Below, one piece after another: positions 52,277 to 59,899 of a stretch of 64,000 nt of DNA. The DNA is from Streptomyces sp. NBC_01775 (GTDB lineage: Bacteria > Actinomycetota > Actinomycetes > Streptomycetales > Streptomycetaceae). Under the pieces are notes generated by a model. That model did not search any database. It saw only the letters and a list, made by a program, of their open reading frames with translations, and had not been told where the DNA came from. The stretch covers positions 930,001-994,000 of the forward strand of contig NZ_CP109104.1 in the NCBI RefSeq assembly GCF_035917675.1. The letters run 5' to 3'. A program made the position numbers and the translations under genes. The number at the start of each line of letters is the position of its first letter. Position 1 is the first letter of the stretch.

Positions 52277-52290
52277 GTCACACGTGTGAC
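52277..52290. promoter_or_regulatory. Palindrome upstream of the amino-acid oxidation operon
   Basis: GTCACACGTGTGAC is a perfect 14-base palindrome 46 bases before the first start codon and 34 bases after the end of the convergent-side regulator gene. A binding site for a dimeric regulator is likely; the UTRA-GntR protein is a candidate. Confidence 0.45.
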
Positions 52291-52323
52291 ATGAATGCCT
52301 GGACGACAGGCTCCGGTCCGTTC

Positions 52324-53037
52324 TCAGTCCGCGCGGACGGACTGCTCGATGTAGAAATCCATCAGCCCGGGGCGCATCAGAAACGCCGCCGATTCGGCCA
52401 GCTCGCCGTTCTCCAGCCAGGTGAGCCTGCGTTGCCGGAGCAGGGGGGTCCCGGGCTCGCAGGCGAGCAGTTCAGCGGTCGGCAGGTCGAGCAGAAAGGG
52501 GTCGAGATACATCCGCGAGGTGGCGAGCGGAACTCCCTGCCTGCGGAAATAGGGAATCATGGTGAGGTGCGCCAGGTCCTCGTCGAGGAGATGAGGGGCG
52601 AGCGCGAAGGGCACCGTCGCGTATTCGAGGGCGATGGGGGTTTCCTCGACATCGAACTTGCGGCGAATCAGGTGGATGACGGGGGTGTCGTCGGGGAGGC
52701 CCGGCACCGGGGGTGTGACCTTGGAGGCTGGGACGACCGAGGCGCTGTACACCTCGTGCCGCCCCGGAATCTCCGGACCGGACAGTCGTGGGTTGACGAA
52801 CCTGAGCAGGTTTTCCTGACGCACGCCGTCCGCCACGAAAGTGCCCCGTCGCCGGTGCCGTTCGACGAGGCCGGCCTGGGCCAGTTCGTGCAGGACCCGC
52901 TGCGCGGTGGCGCGGCCGACCCCGTACTGCTCCTGCAACTCGGCCTCGGTCGGCAACCGGGAGCCGGGCGGCAGTTCTCCGGAGCGGATACGGCCCTCGA
53001 ACTCGTTCCGGATCCGGAGGTACAGCGGCGCTGTCAT
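52324..53037 (-). CDS. GntR family regulator, HutC/UTRA type
   Basis: 237 residues. An N-terminal GntR winged helix (LYLRIRNEFEGRIRSGELPPGSRLPTEAEL, then YGVGRATAQRVLHEL) is followed by a UTRA effector domain with IRRKFDVEETPIALEYATVPF and the C-terminal ENGELAESAAFLM. Such regulators sense small metabolites. It lies just upstream of the oxidation operon in the same direction and probably controls it and itself. Confidence 0.9.
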   Translation of the reverse strand: MTAPLYLRIRNEFEGRIRSGELPPGSRLPTEAELQEQYGVGRATAQRVLHELAQAGLVERHRRRGTFVADGVRQENLLRFVNPRLSGPEIPGRHEVYSASVVPASKVTPPVPGLPDDTPVIHLIRRKFDVEETPIALEYATVPFALAPHLLDEDLAHLTMIPYFRRQGVPLATSRMYLDPFLLDLPTAELLACEPGTPLLRQRRLTWLENGELAESAAFLMRPGLMDFYIEQSVRAD

Positions 53038-53043
53038 GGATTG

Positions 53044-53074
53044 ACCGTAGTAGTCGCTCAATTGACCGGTCAAT
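53044..53074 (-). promoter_or_regulatory. Promoter of the UTRA-GntR gene with overlapping palindromic operator
   Basis: On the minus strand TTGACC (53073-53068), 18 bases, TACGGT (53049-53044), then six bases to the ATG. The -35 box lies in the perfect palindrome ATTGACCGGTCAAT (53061-53074), which suggests self-repression and an almost leaderless message. Confidence 0.5.
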
Positions 53075-53149
53075 ACCCGGGCGACGTTCGGCCAGCGGTG
53101 ATTTGCCGAGGTGGGGCGGGACCGGGCCGGCCGCTGTCCGCCGGGCGTC

Positions 53150-53884
53150 CTAGCCGACCTGAGCGGTCGAGGCGAGCACCACCTCGCGCAGTGTGACGCG
53201 CTGCGGCTGCTGGTAGGCGAAGAGGACGGCGGCGGCCACGTCCTCGGGGACGAGCAGCTCGATCGAGTCCTTGAACGCCTGGTATCCGGCCTTGACCCCC
53301 TCGTGGGTGGTCTGCGCGAGGATGTCGGTCTCCACGGAACCGGGGGCGACGATGATGACGCGCACCCCCTGCCCGGAGACCTCGGCGCGCAGGCTCTCGG
53401 ACATGCCCTGCACGGCGAACTTGGTGCCGCTGTAGACCGTGTGGTTGGGGTAGACGTTGCGGCCCGCCACGGAGCTGACGTTGATGATGGTGCCGTGCCG
53501 CCGCTCGACCATGCCGGGCAGCACGGCGCGCACACCGTTGAGGAGCCCGTGGACGTTGACGTCGACCATCCGCTGCCACTGCTCGGTCGGCTGGTCGGCG
53601 ATGAACCCCAGGAACATCTGGCCCGCGTTGTTGACGATCAGATCTGCCGGCCCGTACCGCGCCTCGGCCTCCTGGACGGCGGCGGTGACGGCCTCGGCGT
53701 CGCTGACGTCGACGGATCGGCACAGCGCGTCCGGCAGGCCGAGCGCCTCCATCTCCTCGACGCGGCGGGCCAGGAGCAGCAGCGGGTGGCCCGCCTCGGA
53801 CAGGGTGCGCGCGACGGCGGCGCCGATGCCCACGCTCGCGCCGGTGACGATGGCCAGCGGCGGTCTGTCGGTGTCTGCGGTCAT
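53150..53884 (-). CDS. Short-chain dehydrogenase/reductase
   Basis: 244 residues of a classical SDR: cofactor motif TGASVGIG, NNAGQMF, catalytic Ser in VSSVAG and Tyr-Lys in YSGTK, then VAPGSVETDI. It probably uses NADP(H). Substrate unknown; the nearest regulator is an IclR-type gene upstream. Confidence 0.92.
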   Translation of the reverse strand: MTADTDRPPLAIVTGASVGIGAAVARTLSEAGHPLLLLARRVEEMEALGLPDALCRSVDVSDAEAVTAAVQEAEARYGPADLIVNNAGQMFLGFIADQPTEQWQRMVDVNVHGLLNGVRAVLPGMVERRHGTIINVSSVAGRNVYPNHTVYSGTKFAVQGMSESLRAEVSGQGVRVIIVAPGSVETDILAQTTHEGVKAGYQAFKDSIELLVPEDVAAAVLFAYQQPQRVTLREVVLASTAQVG

Positions 53885-53922
53885 GTCCGTATCGAGTCCT
53901 CGGGCGCGGAAGGAAGCGGCGT

Positions 53923-53957
53923 GGGGCGGGGCGGGGCGGGGCGGGGCGGGGCGGGGC
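53923..53957. repeat. Seven tandem GGGGC units
   Basis: Exact 5-bp repeats lie 40 bases upstream of the SDR start codon. The run of G-tracts could form a G-quadruplex and could vary in copy number. Confidence 0.8.
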
Positions 53958-54034
53958 GGCCCTACGGTATGCGAACCGGGCCGCCCCGCACAGGGGGAGG
54001 GATCCGTTCGGCGCGGGGAGGACCGGCCGGGCGG

Positions 54035-54754
54035 CTAGCCGCTCCTCGTCAGGGGGAAGGAGGCCCTGTTGAGGACGTCCGCCCAGTGCCGGATACCGGG
54101 CTTCTGTTTCGAGGGGCCGCTGATACTCAGCGCGCCGACGACACGGCCCTCGTGGCCCAGCGCCGTGGCCAGGGAGTCCCAGCCGTCGGCGCTGTGGTGG
54201 ACGAGGCCGGAGCGCCGCACGCTGGTGACGTTCTCCAGCGGCGTCCCCCGGCCGGGCGCCGGAAAGGCGCGGTGGCCGAGGCGGTGCAGCGCCGCCAGGA
54301 GCACGCGGCCCGCCGCTGTCCTGGTCGGCTCCCGATGGGCCAGGATGCCGACGGCGGGAGTGCGTTGTTCCGGTGCGCAGACCATGTCCACGAGTTCGCA
54401 CCGCAACCGGGCGGCGGACAGCAGGCGCGGCAGGTGCAGTGCCGCGACGTGTCCGCCCGCCTCGTCCCGCACGCTCAACAGCAGGTCCCTGCCCGGGGAG
54501 CCGGACAGCTTGTCCGCGCCGCCTGCCGGGACGCCGCCGTCCCCGGCCGTCCGGGCGGCCACGGTCAGTTCGTACCTGCCGTATCCGGCGCGGTGGACCA
54601 GTCCGTGCGCCTCGGCCTGGGCCAGGAGTTTGTTGGTCTGGGAGGCGCCGAGGCCCGCGCGTTCGGCGATCACACCGAGGCGGTGGATGCCCGGACTCTC
54701 CCGCTCCAGTGCCGACATGGCCGCGAGCAAGGCGAACCCCCGCTCCGCGCTCAT
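54035..54754 (-). CDS. IclR family regulator
   Basis: 239 residues. The HTH part reads RGFALLAAMSALERESPGIHRLGVIAERAGLGASQTNKLL (in sequence from residue 5), then HRAGYGRYELT. The effector domain has TAAGRVLLAALHRLG and VVGALSISGP, typical of IclR, though the family's usual DQ and GYA motifs are weak. It is on the same strand as the SDR gene and may control it. Confidence 0.75.
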   Translation of the reverse strand: MSAERGFALLAAMSALERESPGIHRLGVIAERAGLGASQTNKLLAQAEAHGLVHRAGYGRYELTVAARTAGDGGVPAGGADKLSGSPGRDLLLSVRDEAGGHVAALHLPRLLSAARLRCELVDMVCAPEQRTPAVGILAHREPTRTAAGRVLLAALHRLGHRAFPAPGRGTPLENVTSVRRSGLVHHSADGWDSLATALGHEGRVVGALSISGPSKQKPGIRHWADVLNRASFPLTRSG

Positions 54755-55196
54755 GAGCGGGACCCGTCGCGCTGTACGCCGTTGTGCCGGGTGGAGTGCC
54801 GGGTGAGGTGCCCTGTGGGGTACCGGAAGTCGCGCCCCGTGGGGTGGCCGGGGCCGGGTGCGAGCTTGTGACCCGCACGGTCGGTGCCGCGACGTGCTGC
54901 CTGCCGTTTCGTCATCGGTAAACACCTTTGGTCGTCGACAGGGACGAAGCCTCTCACGACGACTCCGGGTGTCCGCGAGGACTTTGCACATTCGCGCCAT
55001 GACCAACTTGACGCCCGCCAACTTGACGCCCGCCACAGAAATGTCCACCTTTCACTTTTCCGTGCGCGGAAAAGTCCCGCCATCCGGGGTGACGCCCCCT
55101 TGCGCGGGCGGCGGGGGTGTCGGAGGGTGACCAATCGACGGCAAAACCGTGCACACCGAAGTCCCAGTTTCCGGGTAATCCACGGGGAAGGCGGAC
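54755..55196. other. Intergenic region with a palindrome, 15-bp repeats and a doubtful small ORF
   Basis: A minus-strand ORF (54751-54915, 54 codons, MTKRQAARRG...) ends by overlapping the IclR start as ATGA; its repeated RH/TGH content suggests DNA repeats more than a protein. At 55000-55035 CAACTTGACGCCCGC occurs twice in tandem. ACTTTTCCG (55064-55072) pairs with 55077-55085 around TGCG, an operator- or terminator-like hairpin. Confidence 0.4.
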
Positions 55197-56640
55197 ATGC
55201 GAGTTTCTCTTGTTTCCGTGCCATGGCAGCTGCTCGCCACGCCTTCCCTTCCGCTCGGCGCTCTCAAGGCCCGGACCCGCGCATGCCGCAATCACCACGA
55301 GATCCGGACGCGCCACGCGAACCCGCACCGTCCCGAATATCTACGGGAAGCCAGCGGCGGTCCCCTCGCCCCGGAGTGCTTCGACTACTTGGCCAATACC
55401 GGGGTGTGGCACGGCATGGGCGACCGGGTGTTCACCCCGGCGCTCCACGGAGCCGGGAACCGGCGCCGGGAGCATTACCGGAGTTACCCGGCCGAGCACG
55501 GTGTGGACCCCGGCGAGCCCGAGGGCACGGCCACCCGTGCCGTCCGCTTCATCTCCGCGCCGGCCCGGGAGACCGTGGCCGCCGGGCCCGGGGTCATCGG
55601 CTTCAGCAGCACCTTCCAGCAGAACGTGCCCTCCCGCGCGGCGGCCAGGTCCGTCGAGGGACCGGCGCCCGGCACGCCCGCGCTCTTCGGCGGCGGCTGC
55701 TGCGAGGCGCCGGTGGGCCCGGCCATCGCGCGGAACTTCCCGTTCGTCGGCCACGTCATCAGCGGCGAGGCCCGGCGCTCTTATGTGGAATTCCTCGGAC
55801 ATCTCGAGGGACTGCGCGCCGTGGAAGAGGTCGGGAGGATTTCCTGGACGGCGGAGGAAGGCAGCACGGTGACGAACGCCTTCGGCGCCCCGTCGGCAAT
55901 GGGCGAGATTCCCTGCCCCGAGTTCGACACCTGTTTCCAGAAACTCGAAGAAAGGCCGCTCAGGCCGTCCGTGAAACCGACCCCGTTCTACGAGGCGGCC
56001 TTTGGCTGCTGGTGGGGTGAAAAACACACCTGCCCGTTCTGCGGCCTCTACGGGTTGACAATGAAGTTCCGCTCCCGTCCTCCGGAACGGGTCAGGACGC
56101 GCCTGGGGGACCTGGTGCGGCGCCATCAGATCCCCGACATCGTCACCGTTGACAACATTCTCGACATGGAGTATTCGAAGACGCTCCTGCCGGAACTCGC
56201 GGGCGCCGACATGGACCTGAATCCCTATTGCGAGATCTCTCGCGACCGGGTCCTCGCGCCCGGTGCCGACGGCACCGGCACCGGCACCGGCGCCCGCACC
56301 CGCACCCGCACCCGCACCCGCACCCGCACAGGCGCCCATACCCGCGCCCCCGGCCCCGGCCGCGCCCGCCGACGCCGGGCCGGTCTGCTTCAGCGGCGGC
56401 CCTCACCGACCCCAGACCCTTGCGCTCGTCCGCGCCCTGCGGGAGCACACCGCGCGGGCCGAGCACCTCACTTGGCGGGCCCGCCTGGGGAGCCGGGCCA
56501 CGCTCGCGGCATGGCGGGCGCACTTCAGGCCCGGCCTCCCGCACTGCCGGCGCGGCCCCGGCTTCGTCCTCGTCCTCGTCCTCGTTCATGACGCCCGGCC
56601 CGCGGCTTCTCCGGCGGGGACCGAAACCCCGGCCGGATGA
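55197..56640 (+). pseudogene. RiPP maturation radical SAM protein 1-like gene, truncated after residue ~345
   Basis: The first 345 residues follow the B12-binding radical SAM enzymes of RiPP clusters: N-terminal LVSVPW, GFSSTFQQNVPS, LFGGGCCEAPVG, NFPFVGHVISGE, then the cluster motif C271-x7-C279-x2-C282 (GCWWGEKHTCPFCGLYG) and DIVTVDNILDM. After DLNPYCEIS the barrel stops and the frame runs into TGTGTG and RTRTRT repeats. A second frame (to 56640) may hold a piece of the C-terminus (ALVRALREHTARAEHL...CRRGPGFV) with an LVLVLV repeat. Family members are about 600-700 residues, so half the barrel is missing. GGGGAAGGCGG precedes the ATG, so a truncated protein could still be made. Confidence 0.7.
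56292..56330. repeat. Hexanucleotide repeat (CCCGCA)n inside the radical SAM gene
   Basis: About six CCCGCA units follow several GGCACC units (from 56270). A similar TCCTCG run lies at 56563-56585. Both are where the protein similarity disappears, which fits slippage and decay. Confidence 0.75.
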
Positions 56641-56803
56641 AGGGAACTCCCCGCATCCCGCTCCCCATCGAGGTGCCGGGCCACGGCTGAGCCCTCGGTA
56701 CACCCGGCCGCACCGCCCGCCGGCGCCTGCCCCCGAACTCGTCGTCGGAGCGCCCTGCACGGCTCCACGACGGCCCCCGACCCCTCGCAGAGAGGAGAAC
56801 GCC

Positions 56804-56821
56804 ATGCGTTACATCCACTGA
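56804..56821 (+). CDS. bytA: Biarylitide-type pentapeptide precursor, MRYIH
   Basis: ATG CGT TAC ATC CAC TGA: five codons and a stop. AGGAG (56793-56797) is six bases upstream, an ideal ribosome binding site that has no other gene to serve. The biarylitide class of RiPPs is defined by precursors of the form MRYxH (MRYYH and MRYLH are known) with a P450 gene just downstream that joins the Tyr and His side chains; here a P450 starts 168 bases later. The central residue is Ile. The leader would be Met-Arg and the core Tyr-Ile-His. Far below the length that gene finders report, so it will be missing from standard annotation. Confidence 0.85.
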   Translation: MRYIH

Positions 56822-56833
56822 TGCGTTGGCTGT

Positions 56834-56863
56834 CGCGGCCACGCCCACGCGGGCGTGGCCGCG
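56834..56863 (+). terminator. 13-bp hairpin between precursor and P450 genes
   Basis: CGCGGCCACGCCC (56834-56846) pairs perfectly with 56851-56863 around the loop ACGC, starting 12 bases after the precursor stop. No T-run follows. It probably acts as an attenuator or mRNA-stabilising element that makes the precursor message more abundant than the downstream one. Confidence 0.65.
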
Positions 56864-56875
56864 GCACAGGCTCCG

Positions 56876-56907
56876 CACGTGCGCACCACGTGCGAGTCCC
56901 ACGTGCG
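56876..56907 (+). repeat. Three CACGTGCG direct repeats in the P450 leader
   Basis: CACGTGCG occurs at 56876-56883, 56887-56894 and 56900-56907, spaced 11 and 13 bases. CACGTG is itself palindromic, so this may be a regulator site for a secondary promoter of the P450 gene. Confidence 0.5.
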
Positions 56908-56989
56908 AATCCCCCGAGCTACCTCCTGGGGCGATCTCCAAGGCAGTCCCCAGAGCGATTCCCTGGGGCACGAGGCAGAGAGGCTGGTC

Positions 56990-58285
56990 ATGACGGGAGC
57001 GACGCAGACACCGCGGGACCCGCTCTACGACCCGTTGGCTCCGGCGGTCATCGCTGCCCCGCACCCCTACTACCGGCGACTCCGGCAGCACAAGAGGGTC
57101 TACTGGCACGCGCAGCTGGACTCCTGGGTGCTGACCGGATACGCGGAGTGCCGTCAGGTCCTCGGCGACACGACCGCCTTCGGCTCGGACTTCCGCCGGG
57201 TCGGCGAGGACATCCCCGAGGCCCAGCTGAGCGTGCAGTCCCTCGACCCGCCCGAGCACGGCGCGATCCGGCATCTGCTGGTCTCCGCGCTGCACGCCCG
57301 CTCCCCCGCGTCCATGGCGGAGGCGACGGCGAGGCTCGCGGAGCGGCAGGTGGCCGGACTACGGGACAGCGGCCATCCCGTCGACCTCGTCAGCGAGTTC
57401 GCCCGGCCTCTCGCGCTGCGCACGATGTGCGGATTCCTCGGCGTGGAACCGCCCGACGGGCCCTGGTTCGAGGAGATGTCCAACGCGATCGTCCGCAGCA
57501 TGGACGCCGGGCTGGACCCCGCACGCGCCGAGCCCGGCACCAAGGCCAGGGGCGAGCTGAGCCGGATGGTCGGCGACTGGCTGGAAACGGCCGGTGGCGA
57601 CGGCTTCCTGGGCGCGGCGCGTGCGGCCCGCGACAGCACGGCACCCGCGGCCGACCGCGGGAGCACGCCGCGCGCGGCCGGCGAGGGCACGCCCGGCGTG
57701 CCCGAGACCGTGCTGGCGAACTCGCTGCGCGCGGTGCTGCACGCGGGCTACGAGTCGGTCAGCCGCCTGCTGGGCAACGCGCTGGCCCGCCTGGTGGCCG
57801 AGCCCGCGCTGCTGGCCCCCGTCGGCGGCGGCGCCCCGTCGAAGGGTGGCGCCCCACCGGAGGCGCTGGACGCGCTGGTCGACGAGCTGCTGCGGCTGGA
57901 GGGCCCCGTGCAGGCGGACGCCCGGGTCTGCGTCAGCGACACCGACGTCGGGGAGGAGCGCGTACGGCGCGGCGAGGTCGTCGTACTGATGCTGGGGGCC
58001 GCCAACCGCGACCCGGAGGTGTTCGCCGCCCCCGACACCGTCGGCCTCAACCGGCGCCGGGGCGTCCACCTGGCCTTCGGGCGGGGCGCCCACGCCTGTC
58101 TGGGCGCCGCCTTCGCCACCTTGCAACTGCGCGCCGTGCTGAGCGCGCTCGGCGACGCGGGCCTCGTCCTCACCGCCCGGGGGCCCGCGGTGTACGAACC
58201 GACAGCCACCCTGCGCGGGCTGCGGTCCCTGCCCGTGTCCGTCAGCGCTCCGGCGGCGAGGCCGCACGCGCACCGCACCGCGTGA
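56990..58285 (+). CDS. bytO: Cytochrome P450, probable biarylitide cross-linking enzyme
   Basis: 431 residues from ATG 56990. All core motifs are present: I-helix AGYES (252-256, with Ser where Thr is usual), ELLR (Glu299, Arg302) and heme motif FGRGAHACLG (Cys370). The opening DPLYDPLAP...PHPYYRRLRQH and YWHAQLDSWVLTGY fits the P450s beside MRYxH genes. A low-complexity insertion (about 210-235) lies before the I-helix. It would couple Tyr3 and His5 of the MRYIH peptide through an aryl bond. Its stop overlaps a GTG of the peptidase gene, so the two are co-translated. Confidence 0.85.
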   Translation: MTGATQTPRDPLYDPLAPAVIAAPHPYYRRLRQHKRVYWHAQLDSWVLTGYAECRQVLGDTTAFGSDFRRVGEDIPEAQLSVQSLDPPEHGAIRHLLVSALHARSPASMAEATARLAERQVAGLRDSGHPVDLVSEFARPLALRTMCGFLGVEPPDGPWFEEMSNAIVRSMDAGLDPARAEPGTKARGELSRMVGDWLETAGGDGFLGAARAARDSTAPAADRGSTPRAAGEGTPGVPETVLANSLRAVLHAGYESVSRLLGNALARLVAEPALLAPVGGGAPSKGGAPPEALDALVDELLRLEGPVQADARVCVSDTDVGEERVRRGEVVVLMLGAANRDPEVFAAPDTVGLNRRRGVHLAFGRGAHACLGAAFATLQLRAVLSALGDAGLVLTARGPAVYEPTATLRGLRSLPVSVSAPAARPHAHRTA

Positions 58286-58299
58286 AGGGAACACTCCCC

Positions 58300-59805
58300 G
58301 TGTCCACAGCCCTTGCCCGGCGCGCGCTGATCGGCGTGGCCGCCTTGCTGCTGACCTGTCTGGCGTGGCAGCCGTCCGCCGCGGCCCCTCCGCCGGACGC
58401 CCCGCCCGCAGGCCCCGCGTCCTCCTCCGGCAGCCCCGCGTCCTCCTCCTCACCGGGGCTCGCCGAGCGGCTGGAGTCCGGGGTGACGGGGCCCAAGGTC
58501 GCCCGGCATCTGCGGGCCTTGCAGGACATCGCCGATGCCGAGGGCGGCAACCGGGGCTACGCGCGCCCCGGGTTCACCCGCTCGGCGGCCTACGTCAGCG
58601 GGCAGCTCACCGACGCCGGATACAAGGTCACCCGGCAGTCCGTCCCGTACACCGACTTCGATGTACGGAAGGAAGACCTGTCGGTTCAGGCGGGCGGCGG
58701 CAACCGGAAGGTGCGGGCGCTGATGACGCGCTTCACGCCGTCGACAGCCAAGGAGGGCATCGACGCGCGGGCGGTGTCGCTGCCCGAGGGGCGGACCGGC
58801 TGCCAGGTCTCCGACTACGACGGGGTTCCGGTGAAGGGCGCCGTGGTCGTGCTCGCGCGCAACGCCTGCGGTTTCGGCCACCAGCAGAAGACGGCCGCCG
58901 AAGCGGGCGCCGTCGCCGTGCTCCTCTCCTATCCGACGCCCTCGCCCCGCAACATCTACCGGCTCATCGGCATGCCGGCCTCGGACTTCGTCCTCCCCAT
59001 GGCCTCGGTCTCCCAGGAGGACGGGGAGCGGCTGGCACGCGAGGCGGCGCACGGCGACGCACGGGTCCACCTCACCCTGCGGGCGCGCGACATCGAGCGG
59101 ACGACGGTGAATCTCATCGCCGAGACCCGTGGCGGCGACCCGGACGACGTGGTGCTGATGGGCGGCCACCTCGACAGCGTGCCCGAGAGCCCCGGCATCA
59201 ACGACAACGGTTCGACGGCGGCGACCGTCCTCCAGACCGCCCTCGAACTCGCGCCCCACCAAGGCGCGGTACGCAACAAGGTCCGCTTCATGTGGTGGGG
59301 CGCCGAGGAACTCGTCAACATCGGCTCCAGCTACTACGTCGACCGGCTCTCCGAGCCGGAGCGGCAACGGATCGCGGCCGTCATCAACGGCGAGCTGCTC
59401 GCCCCCTCCAACCACGCCCGCTTCGTCTGGGATCCGGGCTCCGGCGGCGGCCACGCGCTCGCCGGGCTGTTCACCGGGTACTTCGACCGGCACCAACTCC
59501 CCTACGACATCCAGGACCCGAGCGCCATCGGCTCCGATCATCTGGCGTTCGAGGCGGTAGGCATTCCGACCGGCGGCATCGACGGCGGCAACCTCGGCGT
59601 GAAGACACCGGAACAGCAGGCCCGTTACGGGGGCCACTCCGGGCAGATGTTCGATCCTTGCTATCACCAGACGTGTGACCGGCTCGACCGCATCGACCGC
59701 CGGGTGCTCGGCCAGAACGCGCCCGCCCTCGCCTGGGTCGTCGGCCATCTGGCCACGGACGATTCCGCCGTACGGTCCGTCCGGCAGCCCTCGGGGAGGA
59801 GGTGA
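58300..59805 (+). CDS. Secreted M28 family aminopeptidase
   Basis: 501 residues from GTG 58300, nine bases after GAAGGGA; GTG 58282 is also possible. A signal peptide ends near Ala29 (PSAAAP), a PA insert spans about 155-265, and zinc ligands are His290 (GGHLDS), Asp302 (INDNGS), Glu336-Glu337 (WGAEE) and His456 (CYHQTCD). The usual Asp ligand is Glu365 (NGELLAPSN). The family, which includes the S. griseus aminopeptidase, removes N-terminal residues outside the cell. Coupled to the P450 gene, it is a good candidate for removing Met-Arg from the cross-linked MRYIH peptide. Confidence 0.87.
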   Translation: MSTALARRALIGVAALLLTCLAWQPSAAAPPPDAPPAGPASSSGSPASSSSPGLAERLESGVTGPKVARHLRALQDIADAEGGNRGYARPGFTRSAAYVSGQLTDAGYKVTRQSVPYTDFDVRKEDLSVQAGGGNRKVRALMTRFTPSTAKEGIDARAVSLPEGRTGCQVSDYDGVPVKGAVVVLARNACGFGHQQKTAAEAGAVAVLLSYPTPSPRNIYRLIGMPASDFVLPMASVSQEDGERLAREAAHGDARVHLTLRARDIERTTVNLIAETRGGDPDDVVLMGGHLDSVPESPGINDNGSTAATVLQTALELAPHQGAVRNKVRFMWWGAEELVNIGSSYYVDRLSEPERQRIAAVINGELLAPSNHARFVWDPGSGGGHALAGLFTGYFDRHQLPYDIQDPSAIGSDHLAFEAVGIPTGGIDGGNLGVKTPEQQARYGGHSGQMFDPCYHQTCDRLDRIDRRVLGQNAPALAWVVGHLATDDSAVRSVRQPSGRR

Positions 59806-59899
59806 GCGCCGATCTCAAGGACTCCGGACTCACGCCGCCGCCCGCCCTCGACGACCGGCGGATCGGCGGTGAACACCCGCTCGCAGCCAGGAGAGACGC

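Noticed and set aside
54751..54915. 54-codon minus-strand ORF next to the radical SAM gene as a possible RiPP precursor
   Set aside because: It is built from degenerate DNA repeats, points away from the radical SAM gene and has no recognisable leader or core.
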